From NCBI RefSeq assembly GCF_047675955.1, contig NC_132910.1, positions 110,467,143 to 110,531,142 of the forward strand: a DNA stretch of 64,000 nucleotides, written 5' to 3'. The first letter of the stretch is position 1; each line of letters opens with the position of its first letter. The position numbers and the translations under genes are program-made. This document shows, piece by piece, positions 22,140 to 34,540 of this stretch. This DNA is from Chlorocebus sabaeus (Eukaryota > Chordata > Mammalia > Primates > Cercopithecidae). The notes under the pieces were generated by a model, which made no database searches, was not told where the DNA came from, and worked only from the letters and a program-made list of their open reading frames with translations.

Positions 22140-22560
22140 GTGTTCTTTGAAATTTTTCATCACTTATGATGAAGTTTAAATATCTTTCTTTGTGGTCAAG
22201 CATGCCACAACGTGTCTTTAAGCTATCATCCAGCTAATATTCTTCTCGAAACTTGCATTTCAGTCAGTCTGGCAATCCAATAAGCTCTGAACATGGCATG
22301 TATGCCCTCATTTCCACCCTCGTTTACTTACCTAACCTACTTGTTCTGCTCATGTTTTTTTACAGAGCTCTTTCCCAAATTATATTGAACTCATTATTTA
22401 TATCACTCATCTATTTCCCAGTACTATGGATGGTGTGTTGTTGTGTAGGCCTTATGTCCCCAATTAGATTATAAACTCCTTTATGGCAAAGCTTACATCA
22501 TATAAGTTTGAATCTCCAGTTGTTAACACATTCCTTACAATAAATATGGGTTGAAAAGGA
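22140..22560 (+). mobile_element. L2 LINE 3' end (probable)
   Basis: The right half ('gattataaactcctttatgg', then 'ctccagttg', 'aataaatatgggttgaa') follows the L2 3' end order: 'ta(a)gctc...gggc...ccccag...aataaatatttgttgaa'. The left half is compatible but weak. Confidence 0.5.
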
Positions 22561-25363
22561 TTGGATTACATTGACTTTGCCAGTTTTTTTTTTTTTTTTT
22601 TTTAAATGATTGGATAGATGCCATCCTGGAGTTCAATTTGATAACATCTCTAACTGTATATTTGTTGAATAAGTAGTATCAATAAACTTTGCAAGCTCCC
22701 TTAAGCACCTGAAGAGTAAATATTTACATTTTAGACAACGGATTGCTTGTGGGAAATCATATCTATTCAGTAAAGTCAGAAATTTCATTAGGCAATTTTC
22801 TATTAGTTTAGTTCTAGTCACATTGTTACTTGAAAATAACAGAGCAGGCATTTCTTTAGAAACAGCCTGCCAATATTAAATATGTTACTAATTCAGAATG
22901 GTTTCTCTCAGGCCATATTAATGAGTTTTGTTGAAAAATCAAAATGTATATGATACTCATAGAACTGCTGCTACAAGCACATTTAATTTATTTTTATCCA
23001 TTTGGAGGTCATTACCAGGCTTTAGACATTTTACAGGTTGAATTCTTTGTTTTGAAAGTTAAAGAAAATGAGATGCCTTGACATTCACAGCTATAATGAA
23101 TGAAATGAGGCAAATACATCGTGACTTGTCTTATTCAATGAAATATTTATGTTCTTCGGAAGTCTCAATTACAATGCTGCTTTCCACCCCACCCCCTTAC
23201 TGTTTTCAGAAAATAAAAAAGAAAGAAAGAAAAAAATGTAGAATAGGGTTGTTAGAAGATTTTATAGTGTAGGAAAGAAGCCAAAGGCCCTTCTGAGGGC
23301 ACTTGTATATCTGATGATGATATCTCCTGCCTCAAAGGGATTCTGTTGCCTTTACAGGCAGAGCTGGCTGTGGCAGATGCCTCTCTGTTAGCAAAGGCTG
23401 TCTTGAATGAAGGAGGAAATTTAGAGGGGATGATTTCCCAGTTACAGTGCTGCCAACAGAGAGTTTATAACAAAAGGATAGTGCTGTCATGCATGGTTTG
23501 GGACATGACAATGGCAATTGTTCTTATGATGATTATAAACTATTCTTGCTGGATCTGAATGGCCTAGCCGACTGGGGAAAGTTTTTCAGACTTGGACTCT
23601 GTCCACTTCCCTGCTGTGTGGGAAAGCAGTTGTTCATTTTCTTGTTCTCTTTCTGTTCTCTCCTGGCAGCCTATAAAATTGAAGTTATTAAGCCTCACAG
23701 TTTAGTTAATGCTTCCAGTCGAGTCTGGGGAAGAAACCAGGAAGCAGGAAACTGACTTTCTAAACAGTTTTGATGAGGGGGAGGCAGTACCCTTAACAGA
23801 TGGCAGTTTGACTCATGGAAAAGTCAATTGCTTCCTTTTATTTCCAGCAGGTATTGAGAAGAGCTGGATGAACAGTTCACAGAGCAGTGTGGAAAAAATG
23901 TAACTGAGTATATAGAAAGAGAAAACAAGGAACTTCTGAGCCAAGGCAGATCAAAGAATGTTTGAGGATAGTTTAGCATTTGGAACACTTCAAAAGTGTG
24001 ACATGAGCTATTCTTTTCACCTCCCGCCTCAAATGCTTATCCAACATTCTTGGGTAAGCTTTCATATGTAAAGTGAAAATGAGAACTGGCTCTCCTATAA
24101 AATGTCCTGTTATTTCTTATCTTTCATTAAGCTGGGACCTGAGAATACTGAAAAGGGAAAAACATAATGATGAAGTTAGACCGATCTTTTATGGAGCTGA
24201 AGCTCTTGTTAAACTTCTAACACTTACTTCTGACACTTATCCATAACAGTGGTGACTGTTTAAAGCTATTTCAAATGGTAGTATTGCTTTTCCCTATTGA
24301 ACTACTTTCCTGATTATTTCCCTCTGTTTTGGAATTTTTTGAACGAATGAATGAACGAATGATAAAAAAGAATGAATGGAAATGTACATGAATACAATGC
24401 CCTTGCAATTGCCTTAATGCAAGGAGCTTGCAATATCACATTACATAGCAAAGGAGGGAGAAGAATGCTTGTTTCTATTTGGTGACCTTTGGAAGCTCGC
24501 TGGTGTATAATATGTTTTCATCACATTGAAAACTTCTGACAATAGAAACGTGACATGCAATTTCTTTCTCTAATTGAATGGCTGAGGTATAGCATTCTGC
24601 TCCATGTCCTGACCTTGAATAGAATATACTTGGCATTTTTTAAAACCTAGAACAGATGGAAGGGCTTCAGCTAAACTGAGTAAAACTGAGGAAGTTTGTT
24701 TGGTCTTCTGATTAAACTTATTCACTGTAAGATGGAAAAAGACAACTCTGAAAATAAATAAAAAATACATTTGTCTCAATAAATTGCAGATGATTAAATA
24801 GAGCAGCAACTGTAATATTATAGTCAAATTCCTTGCTAAAAATATTAATTGAGGATAGGACAAATACAGAATTAGTTGAATTAGGTTTAGAGATTTATGT
24901 TTATTCTGAGCCATTGACAAGCTCATTCATAATGCATTTTCACTGAACAGCAGGCCAACTCAGTGTTTCTGACGGACTCATCCATAGTTTTGATGATAAA
25001 GGAGCATAGGTGAAGTACATTTTTAGACCTCATATGTCTTTTTTTCTTGAGGCACCAAAGGTTAAGTACATGGTCTGTCCCATGGAGCAACCTGTTGAGA
25101 TATTCCACTGTGGTGTTTAAGGTTAGGGATTTTAAGGATTTTTCTATGCGTGTGTGTGTTAGATGATGCAGACCAATACCTTGAGGTAAACTTAGTTTTA
25201 AACATCTTAGGTAACTTCTGATTAGATTTCACACCTGGAAAAAGTCAAGCATGAAAGCTTATTTAACCAAGAGCTTTTCCAGATTATGATAGACCCAGGT
25301 TCTATAATCTATCCCTTACTTTTAATATCTTATAAAATATTTATACAAATGCTTCATTAAAGC
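22561..25363. other. unassigned DNA with simple repeats; no exon proven
   Basis: This is the longest stretch in the left half with no recognised repeat. It includes a T run (about 22581-22603), a GAAA-rich patch (about 23216-23236) and GAAT-type repeats (24343-24381). The 23.33-23.90 kb part is less AT-rich and free of recognised repeats. It has several short overlapping frames on both strands, but none shows codon-like continuity, flanking splice sites that agree, or a known domain. Confidence 0.45.
24339..24381 (+). repeat. (GAAT)n-like tetranucleotide repeat
   Basis: 'gaacgaatgaatgaacgaat' followed after a short A run by 'gaatgaatgg' shows an imperfect 4-bp period. Confidence 0.8.
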
Positions 25364-25377
25364 CCATTTACATTTTC

Positions 25378-25733
25378 TTTTTCTTTTTTTTTTTTTTTTT
25401 TAAGAGAAAAGGTCTCGTTCTGTCACCCAGACTGGAGGTCAGTGGCACGATCCCAGCTTATTGCAGCTTTGAACTCCTGGGCTCAAGCTGACTTCCTGCC
25501 TCAGTCTCTTCTGTAGCTGAGAATACAAAGAACATAGATATTGGTAGGTCAATAAGCCATGAGTGTAGCCACCTGCCACCCATGCCTGGGTGGCTAAGTT
25601 TTTAATTTTTTGTAGATACAGGGTCTTGCTGTGTTGCCCAGGCTGGTCTTGAACTCTTGGCTTCAAGTGCTCCTTCTGCCTCGACCTACCAAAGTGCTTG
25701 GATTATAGGTATGAGCCGTAATGCTTGGCCTAT
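25378..25733 (-). mobile_element. AluJ, antisense, with ~40-bp internal insertion
   Basis: This is an old dimeric Alu (left-arm text 'tgaactcctgggctcaagc', right-arm 'gtgttgcccaggctggtc') with a T-rich tail at 25381-25402. Target duplications 'ccatttacattttc' at 25364-25377 and 25734-25747 are identical. About 40 bp of non-Alu DNA (about 25527-25566) interrupts the left arm near its middle. The open minus-strand frame at 25439-25666 is Alu-derived. Confidence 0.9.
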
Positions 25734-25747
25734 CCATTTACATTTTC

Positions 25748-26087
25748 AAAAACCCAGTTCCTGTTAAACAGTTCCTTTTAACTGATGATAAAAGGGTTTT
25801 AATTCTATAATGTAACATATATCTGGATTTTGAGTTAAGCACATTCTATCTTTGGTGAAAAACATGAAAACTTGGAACCTGAGTGCCAAAGAGAAGAGAA
25901 ATGCATACAGGTCTTAAGTAATGAATAAAACTCTAAAATAGGATGAAAATGACTTGCTTATAAATATTGATGTAACTGGCTTATCAATCTATCAATATCT
26001 TTGTCTTTGTAAGTGTCAGATGGAAGATTGATGTCTTTTTCTGCGGAAATGACCAATAGTATCACATATCTAGATTGTTTATCAGAT
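25748..26087. other. unassigned DNA
   Basis: No gene and no repeat were recognised. Confidence 0.5.
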
Positions 26088-26145
26088 TTCCTTCTCTAAG
26101 TCTTCATTTTTTAATCTATAAAGTGGGGATAATAATAGTAAAACC
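26088..26145 (+). mobile_element. MIR 3' fragment (probable)
   Basis: 'cttctctaagtcttcat' and 'aatctataaagtggggata' plus 'ataatagta' follow the MIR core-to-3' order in sense. It is short. Confidence 0.55.
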
Positions 26146-26149
26146 TAAA

Positions 26150-29100
26150 GAAGATTCTAGGAAGATAGCAGAATAGAAAGCACAAGAAATCTGTTTCCTC
26201 ACTCAGACAACAATTACACTGAGAGAATCTGTGTGATATAACTATTTTGGAACTCTAGAGTTTTTTGAAGGCTTGCAACATCCAGTAAAAGAGTTGGGCA
26301 GTAAATTGTGGTTAACTTTATGAAATTTTATCTCTTAGCTCATCAGTAGCTACCTTTCTCCCACCCCCCTGTTGCTGACAGCTATGCCTGTGTTCCTGGA
26401 GCAGTTTGCCTGCAACTTCCAGGAAGCCAGGGTGCTTAATAAGGACCCTGTCTTTCAAATGTAGGGGATCTGCAAGCTAATTCCTGATGTGGCTTCTGAT
26501 TATGAAGGCTCAGACACAGAGGTGGCAGCCATTGTTGCTGCACCTTCCTCCACTGTTGCAAGTCCCCCTCCATTTGGCTGAAGTTACTTCCAGGAAATGT
26601 AAAAGACCAGTGCCTTTTTTCATTGTCTTTTATTTTTCTCCTTTCTCCTCTCTGGGAGCCAGATATTAAAGACTGGTACAATCAAAAGCAGCTGCATATA
26701 TGGGGGAAGTTAGAAAGTAACTTCAAATGCCCAGGGAAAGCACAGGCTCAGAAAAGACTTCAAAAGGCATTACATTTATACCTCAAGCATATTCACAATG
26801 CATACAACAATGAAACAAACAAAAAACCAAAACAGCATCAACCCTGTGGAAGGCAAAATTCTGATTTCCAGTTACCACATTATTAGATTCAAATGCTCAG
26901 TTTTTAACAAAAAAATTACAAGGCATTTATAGAAACAGGAAATTATATTCCATTGAAATAATAATAAAAAAGAACTATTGTACTCTATTCATGAGAAAGA
27001 CCTGATGGCAAATATACCAGGAAAATACATGAAAATAACTGTCCTAAAGATACTCAAAGAAAGAAAGACGTGGAGAAAGTTAAGAAAATGATGTGTGAGC
27101 AAAGTGAAAATATTAATAAAGAAAAAAAATGAAAAATTCTGGAGCAGAAAAGTACAATAATAAATGAAAATTCACTATAAAGTTTCAAAGGCAGATTTGA
27201 TCAGGTAGAATAAAGAATCAGCAAATGTGAAGATAGGACAATGGAAATTATCTAGTCTGAGAAACAGAAAAAGGATTGAAAAAAGGTGGACAAACCTTAA
27301 AGAACATTGTACAACATCAAGCAGCCCAACATATAAACTGGGGAAGTCCCAGAAAGATGAGAGAGAGAGAGAGAACCAGAAAAATAATTTGAAGAAATAA
27401 TGACAGAAATTTCCCAAGTTTGATGAAAGACATAAATATAAACAACTAAGAAGCTCAATAAACTCCCAGTAGGATGAACTCAAACAGACCCATACTGAGA
27501 TACATTATAATCAAACTGCTGAAAGCCAAGACAGTGAATCTTGAAAGCAGTGAGAAAGAGAAGACTCACTGCAAACAAGGAATCCTCAGTAAGATTATTG
27601 TCAGGTTTGTCATCAGAAACTTTGGAGGCCAGATGGCAGTGGGCTGATAAAGTGCTAAAAGAAATCTGTCAGTCAAATATCTTATATTTGGCCAAGTGTT
27701 CTTCGCAAATGAAGTTAAGAAGTCCATAGATAAACAAAAGCTGAGGGAATTTATTATCATTAGATTTGCCCAGGAAGAAATGTTAAAGGAGGTTTTATAG
27801 GTTGAAATGAAAGGAACCTTGAGAGTAATTTGAAGTGATAAAGAAATGAAGATGACAATAAAGGTAAATACATGGGCAATTGTAAAAGCTAGTATTGTAA
27901 TTATCCTTTGTAACTCCATATTTTGATTTCTACATAATTTAAGAGACTAATGCATTAGTAACAATGATTATTGGTTTATGTTTTGGACATACAATGTATA
28001 AAAATATAAGTTTGTGACATCAACAACTAAAAGTAGTGAGGTCAGGGCTATAAAAGAGCAGAGTCTTTTGTATGTTATTGAAGTTAAGATGGTATACATT
28101 CAAATTTGAGTATTATAAATGTAGGTGTTAAATATAATCTTCATAGTAACCATATACATACAAAGAAAAGAAAAGGGACTTAAAATACTTCACTACAAAA
28201 AGTCAAAGAAGTACGAAAGATGACAGTAATACAGAAAATGAGAGATAAAAGGTATAAGACATAAAGAAAATAAAGAAAAATTAAAAATATTTCTCCTTAT
28301 CTCTAATTATATTAAATGTAAATAAACTCGAATCAGAAGATGAAGGCTGGCAAAATGGATTTAAAAGAGAAAACGATTCAACTACGTAACAAGACAGTCA
28401 CTTTAGATCCAAAATCACAAAAAGATTAAAAGTGAAAGGATGGAAAAATATATTCCTTACAAATTTTAACCAAAAGACACCAGACGTGGCTATTTTAATA
28501 TCACACAAAATATAATTTAAATCAGAATATTTTAAAAGTGATAAAGACATATACTAATAAAAGTTTCAATACATCCAGAAGATATAAAAATTATAAATAT
28601 TTACACACTTAATAACAGACAATCAATATATATGAAGCAAAATTTGACAGAATTGAAGGCAAAAATAAACAGTTCTACAATAATAGCTTGAAACTTCAAC
28701 ACCCCCACCTCAATAATGGATAGAGCAACCAGATGGAGGATAAGTAAGGAAATAGAGGACTTGAACAATACGATAAAACAACTAAATCTGACAGACATAT
28801 ACAGAACAGTCTACTCAACAGCAACAAAATACACATTCTTCTCAAGTACATATAAGCGATTTTCCAGGATAGACAATATTTTGGGCCAAAGATTAAGTCT
28901 CAATAAATTTAAAAAGATATTATGCAAAGTATCTTTTCTAATCACAATGGAATAAACCTAGCCATCAATAACAGAAGGAAAATTGAAAGGTTCACAGATT
29001 TGTGAAAATTAACACATCTTAAAATAATGAGTGTATTAAAGAAGAAATTGCAAGAGAAATTTAAAAATACTTAGACATGAATGAAAGTGAAAACTCCATG

Positions 29101-30145
29101 TTATGTAACATGTGAAATATGAAACAAGGGAGAAATTTATAGCTAAAAACACATAAAAAAGAAAATCTCAAATCAACAACTTATTTTTTATAACTTTATA
29201 AACTAGAAAGTGAAGAATGAACTAAATCCACATCTTGCAGAGGGGAAAAATATAGAGATTAGAGCAGAGATAAATAAAATAGAAAATTAAAAAATGATAG
29301 AGAAAATAAAAATATCCAAATGTCTTTTCTTTGAAATCAACAAAATTGATAACCTTTTATCTAGGTTAACTAAGAAAAAAAAAAAAAAAAGAAAAAAGAC
29401 TCATTCTAGAAGTTGAAACATTACTACTAATTCTATAGAAATAAATAGGATTATAAGAGAATCCTAGGAACAATTATATGTCAAAATTTGGATAATCTAG
29501 ATGAAAGGGACAAATTGCTAGAAACACAACACCAACCAAGACAAAATCATGAGAAAAATGAAAAATCTGTATCGACTTATAACTAGTAAAGAGATCTAAT
29601 CAGTAATCTGAAATCTCCCAACAACAAAAAACCTGAGCTTGATGGCTTCACTAGTGAATTCTATCAAACATTTCAAGAAGAACTAACACGAAATTTTCTC
29701 TAACTCTTCAAAAAATTTGAAGAGAAGGGAACTCTTCCTAACTCATTCTATAAGACTGACATTAACCTGCTGTGAATGTCAGATAGATACTAAAGATCAA
29801 GATTCATTATAAACATGATATTAAATTTCTTAACAAAATACAAGGAAACTGAATTCTTCAGCATACGAGGATATAAACCATGACAAAGTGGGATTTTTTT
29901 CTGGAATGCAAGGGTGGTTCAACTTATGAAAATGGATTAATGTAATACAGTACATTAACAACATGTAGAAAAATCCACATAATCATCTCTATTGATGCAG
30001 AAAAGTAATTGACAGACTTCAACAGTCTTTCTTGATAAAAACACTCAACAAATGAGCAATAGAAAGAAACTAACTCAACATAATAAAGGCCATGTGTGGG
30101 GAAACCCTCAGTGAACATCAAACTCAATAATGAAAGACTGGGATG
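26150..30145 (+). mobile_element. L1M LINE, sense, from 5' end to ORF2 RT region
   Basis: It begins close to an L1M 5' terminus ('gaagattctaggaagatagc', about 26152). It continues through a long 5' UTR (26.15-26.95 kb), ORF1 (C-terminal part at 27541-27729, with a 'LSSETLEARWQWADKV' stretch) and ORF2. ORF2 includes the endonuclease end ('FSRIDNILG', within 28716-28955). The sequence stops at about 30145 where LTR elements begin. All frames are broken by stops and shifts. The 3' third is absent. Confidence 0.8.
28716..28955 (+). pseudogene. LINE-1 ORF2p endonuclease-domain remnant
   Basis: A 79-codon frame matches the end of the L1 apurinic-type endonuclease: 'DLNNTIKQLNLTDIYR' and then 'FSRIDNILGQ', in place of the consensus SRIDHILG motif region that includes a catalytic aspartate. 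Upstream and downstream frames are broken. It is decayed with the surrounding L1M. Confidence 0.8.
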
Positions 30146-30398
30146 GTTAATATTAAGTGTCAACTTGATTGGATTGAATGATGCAAAATATTGTTTCTCA
30201 GTGTGTCTGTGAGGGTGTTGCCAGAGGAGATTAGCATTTCAGTCAGTGGACTGGGAGAAGCAGATGCACTCTCAATCTGCCAGCATGACTAGAAAAAGCA
30301 GGTAGAAGAAGGTGGAATGTACTGACTTACTGAGTCTTCTAGCCTTCATCTTTCTTTTGTGCTGGATGCTTCCTGTGCTCAAACATCAGAATCAGTGA
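30146..30398 (+). mobile_element. MLT2-like (ERVL) LTR 5' portion
   Basis: 'ttaatattaagtgtcaactt', 'gattggattgaatgatgc', 'gtgtctgtgagggtgttgcc', 'gagattagcatttcagtcag' and 'tgctggatgcttcctg' follow the remembered MLT2 consensus. The 3' half is replaced by a different LTR at about 30398. Confidence 0.65.
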
Positions 30399-30630
30399 CT
30401 GAGTTCTTACAAAATCTAATAGTTTTATAAGGGGCTTTTCCCCCTTTTTCTCAGCAGTTCTCCTTCCTGCCATCATGTGAAGAAGGACATGTTTGCTTCC
30501 CTTCTACTATGATTGTAAAATTCCTTAGGTTTCCCTAGCCATGCAGAAAGGTGAGTCAATTAAATCTCTTTCTTCTGTAAATTACCCAGTCTCAGGTGTG
30601 TCCTTATATCAGCATGAGAATGGACTAACA
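30399..30630 (+). mobile_element. THE1/MST LTR, 3' part
   Basis: The sense text 'ttataaggggcttttccccc', 'catgtgaagaaggacatg', 'attacccagtctcagg' and the end '...gagaatggactaacacag' are THE1/MST LTR. The 5' third, including the TG start, is missing and joins the MLT2-like piece. Confidence 0.85.
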
Positions 30631-31245
30631 CAGTAAATTGGCGCTGCAGAGAATGGGGTGCTGCTACAAGGATACCCAAAAACATGGAAGTGACTTTGGG
30701 ACCCGGTAAGAGACAGAGGTTGGAACATCTTGGAGGGCTCAGAAGAAGACAGGAAAATGTGGGAAACTTTGGAACTTCCTAGAGACTTGGGGAGTTCAGA
30801 AGACAGGAAGATGTGGCAAAGTTTGGAACTTTCTAGAGACTTGTTGAATGGCTTTGACCAATATACTGATAGTGATACTGACAATAAGGTCTAGGCTGAG
30901 GTGGTCTCAGATGGAGATGAGGAACTTTTTGGGAACTGGAATAAAGGTGATTCTTGCTATGTTTTAGCAAAGAGACTGGTGGCATTTTGCCTCTGCCCTA
31001 GAGATCTGTAGAACACTGAACTTGAGAGAGATGATTTAGGGTATCTGGCAGAATAAATTTCTAAGCAGCAAAGTGTGTAAGACATGCCATGGGTGCTGTT
31101 AAAAGCATTCAGTTTTATGTATTCACAAAGATATGGTTTAAAATATGAAATTAAGTTCAAAAGGGAAGCAGAGAATAAAAGTTCAGAAAATTTGCAGCCT
31201 GATGATGTGATAGAAAACAAAAACCCATTTTCTGAGAAGAAATTC
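30631..31245 (+). mobile_element. THE1/MST internal region (MaLR-int), with tandem duplication
   Basis: It directly continues the LTR: 'aattggcgctgcagagaatg' (primer-binding-site vicinity), 'ttggaacatcttggagggc', 'gtggtctcagatggagatg' and 'cattttctgagaagaaat'. A ~55-bp unit ('...cagaag...gacagg...tttggaact...ctagagacttg') occurs twice in tandem at about 30732-30789 and 30790-30843. No gag- or pol-like frame is expected in these MaLR elements, and none is open. Confidence 0.8.
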
Positions 31246-31924
31246 AAGTGTTGTTGTTTAGTAAAAAATTAGATCTCAGAAAAATTGTGGGTCTGGGCAA
31301 AAGAAGAGGTTATATTCATGTGGAAACAAGCAAAGGGTCTGAGTGGAAAGAGGAGTAAGAAATAAGACAGCATGTATTTAGAACAGAAAAATTAGAGAGT
31401 TGATCAATATTTTACAATTAAAATGTCACATTTAAAGCCAATAAAAAGAGAAATCATTATTTGTACTTAATCACTTTAACTTTGGATTTGATATTTTAGA
31501 CATAATGAGACAAGTATATTTATTATAATGGTTTTTAAGTGAGTATATATTGTTTCACTGCATTATGTTCAGATTTTACTGAGATTCTCAGTGGAAGCTG
31601 GGGCAAGTTTGAGAATCTCCAGGGTGATCAAGGAAGAGTTAGGTTGAGAGTCATAAACACATGAAACATATTGAGCCTGGAAAAGATTGCATGACAGGGG
31701 AAGTCCCTCTCAGCAAGAGACCTTCCAGAGACAACAGGACAGAGCCACCACCAGAAGGAGAATAAGGTAATGAAATTCCAGGAGGAAGAGGGGAGAGAGG
31801 AGAAATTATAGAGGTGGCTTATACATGTAGCTGATGTTCCTCAGAAGCAAGGTGGGAAGACTGGGTCACAGAACTCTGAATATCTTGTGTGTCTGTTTAA
31901 AAAAAAAATTGTTGTGTTGTTTTA
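31246..31924. other. unassigned DNA
   Basis: No gene is seen. It contains a purine-rich 31.74-31.81 kb patch and short A runs. Confidence 0.45.
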
Positions 31925-34540
31925 TAGGCCCTGTGAGATTTATGCTTTAAGGATGTTCTGTTTTGATGTATTTTGAGGATTTGTTTCAAGATTTAGAGCT
32001 CCTTTTCACAGTTCTTGTAGTGCTTGCTTGGTCGTGGCATATTCTCTCAGCATTTATTTGTCTGAAAAAAAGTGAACTTTTTTTTTTTTATCATTTATGA
32101 AGCTTAGTTTCACTGGATACAAAGTTCTTGGCTGATAAATATTTTGTTTAAGAAGGCTAAAGATAGGACTCCAATCTCTTCTAGCTTGTAGGGTTTCTGC
32201 TGATAAATCTGCTGTTAATATATTTTCCTTTATAGGTTACCTGATGCTTCTGCTTCACAGCTCTTAAGATTCTTTCCTTTGTCTTGACTTTAGATAGCCT
32301 GATGACTACATGTGTAGGTGTTGATCTTTTGGTGATGAATTTCCCAGGTGTTCTTTGAGCTTCTTGTATGTGGATGTCTAGCTGTCTAGCAAGGACAGGG
32401 AAGTTTTCCTTGATTATTTTGTCAAATACGTTTTCCAAACTTTTAGATTTATCTTCTTCCTCAAGAACACCAATTATTCTTAAGTCTAATCATTTACATA
32501 ATCTTAAACTTCCTGAAGGCTTTGTTCATTTTTTAAAATTCTTTTTTCTTTGTCTTTGTCAGACTGGGTTAATTCAAAAGCCTTGTCTTTGAGCTCTGAA
32601 GTTCTTTCTTCTACTTGTTCAATTCTGTTGTTGAAAATTTCCAGTGTATTTTGCATTATTCTAAGTGTGTCTTTCATTTCCAGAAGTTGTGATTATTTTT
32701 TATTTATGATATCTATTTCTCTGGGCTTTTTAAAAATCCATATCCTGTTTTTTCCTTTTAATTTCTTCAAGTTGGTTTTCACCTTTCTCTGGTGCCGTCT
32801 TGAGTATCTTGACAGTTTACCTTCTGAATTTCTTTTCCTGCAATTCAGAGATTTCTTGGTTTGGTTTCATCGCTGGTTAGCTAATGTGGTCTTTTGGAAG
32901 TGTTATAGAACCTTGTTTTGTGATATTACCAGAATTGTTTTTTCTGGTTCCTTCTCATTTGTATAGACAATGTAAGAGGAAAGATTTGGGACTCAAAAGC
33001 TGCTGATTAGATTATTTTGTCCCATGGGATGATCTCTTGATGTGGTACTCTCCTGCTTCTCCTAGGGATGGCGTTTCCTGAGAGCCGAACTGTAGTAATT
33101 GTTATTGCTCTTCTGGGTCTAGCCACTCAGTGGAGCTACTGGGTTCTGGCCTGGCACTTGGGAATGTCTGCAAAGTGATGTGATCCTTCTTCAGGTCTCT
33201 CAGCCATGGATACAACAACCTGCTCCAGTGGGAGTAACACTTGGTTGCAGTGTTGTTTAGTGTGCTGATTTTCTTGAGTGCTGGTTATCCTAGCAGTAAA
33301 GTTGTTATGTGGACAGACTCAGGACCTCTGGTCAGTTAGGATATTACAGGTGGTGCTATTTGCTGTTGTTTTCTCCTTCCTTGGAGCAGGGTTGTTCTGT
33401 TATGTGTTGCTGTAATGACTTGAGTTGGTTGGCCTCTAGCCAGGAGATGTCACTTTCAAGAGAGTATTAGCCGTGGTAGTATAGGGGGTGTACAAGCTTG
33501 CCCTAAGGTTGCCTGAATAAGTATTCATCTTTCTCAGGTGATGAGTAGGGCCATAGAGCTCCCACAAGTTTATGTCCTTTGTCTTTGGCTACCAGGTTGG
33601 GTAGGAAAAGACCATTAGGTGGGGTGAAGGTGGTTAGGTGTGTCTGAGCCCAGACTCCTTGGGTGGACTTTGTGGTCACTGTGGGGAATGGGGTGGTTCT
33701 CATGCCAATGGAGTTGTGTTCCAACAGAGATTATAGCTTCTTCTGCTGCTTCATACAGGTCATCAGGGAAGTGGGGGAAAACAGGCAGTAACAGGCCTCT
33801 CAGCTCCTACACAGCCAGTAAGGCCAGTCTCACTCTTGCCATGCTCCCTTAATAGCCAACAGAGCTAAATTTATATCCAGGCCTCCAGTGCACAGGGCTG
33901 AAATCTTGCCCCAGGCTATAAGCCTCCCTGTTGAGAAAGCAAGCAGGGTTTTGAGGCCTTGCTCCTCTCTGCCTACCATGGCTTCTGTGCTCATATTTGC
34001 ATTTCCTGTTTGTGCCCTGAGCCCTGGCTTCTGGCCTAGAAAATTCATGCTAGGTTAAAATTATTACAAAATTTAGCTGGAAGTCTTCTTCTCCCTGTGG
34101 ACCTTCTTTAATTCCAGTGGCTGCCCTCCCCAAGCACTCCTATGAGATAAAGTCAGAAATGGCTTCCCTGGGGAACAGGAGTGCCTACAGGGCTCTTCCT
34201 CCTGCTTCTTCTACTTTTATATTTCACTTGGTTCTCTAAATTTGTTTCAGTTCTAGGTAAGTTTAATTCTTTCTCCTGTGATCTGGATTTTAAGGTTCCC
34301 CTGTGAGGATGTGTGTTCGAAGGTGAACTGTCCCCTTCTCACACTTTGGACACTCGCAGTTTTGTTTTTTTAACTGTTTCATGGAGTTTACAGTGGCAAG
34401 CTGCTTCTTTCAGTGGGTCTGAATTCTTTTGATTTTCCTAGTACATTTCTGTGGTGATTCTCAGACCATAAGTTTATGATGTGAGTCTCTACATGCTGTT
34501 CTATCTGAGTGGGAGCTGCAAGTTAGTCCTGCCTCCTATT
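31925..34540 (-). mobile_element. LINE-1 ORF1 and 5' UTR, antisense
   Basis: On the minus strand it reads: 5' UTR from about 34540 down to about 32950, then ORF1 down to about 31925. The minus-strand frame 32181-32438 is ORF1 central sequence ('ENFPVLARQLDIHIQEAQRTP' in pieces), the RRM/C-terminal part of the L1 RNA-binding protein. ORF2 and the 3' end are missing. The 5' end, 'agcaaataggaggcagga' as its complement, lies near 34540, against another L1. This is probably a middle-aged L1PB/L1MA-like copy. Confidence 0.75.
32181..32438 (-). pseudogene. LINE-1 ORF1p central/C-terminal remnant
   Basis: An 85-codon frame with L1 ORF1p features: 'KENFPVLARQLDIHIQEA', followed by 'RTPGKF' and 'VVIRLSKVKTKERILRAVK'. 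These are the RNA-recognition and C-terminal domain region. The full protein is about 338 residues, and both sides here are broken. Confidence 0.85.

Noticed and set aside
23338..23903. Possible exon cluster
   Set aside because: Frames are short, overlap on both strands, and no compatible pair of splice sites with one continuous frame could be shown.
32550..32966. 138-codon plus-strand frame
   Set aside because: It is the reverse of L1 ORF1 sequence; hydrophobic composition comes from T-rich antisense DNA, not a membrane protein.
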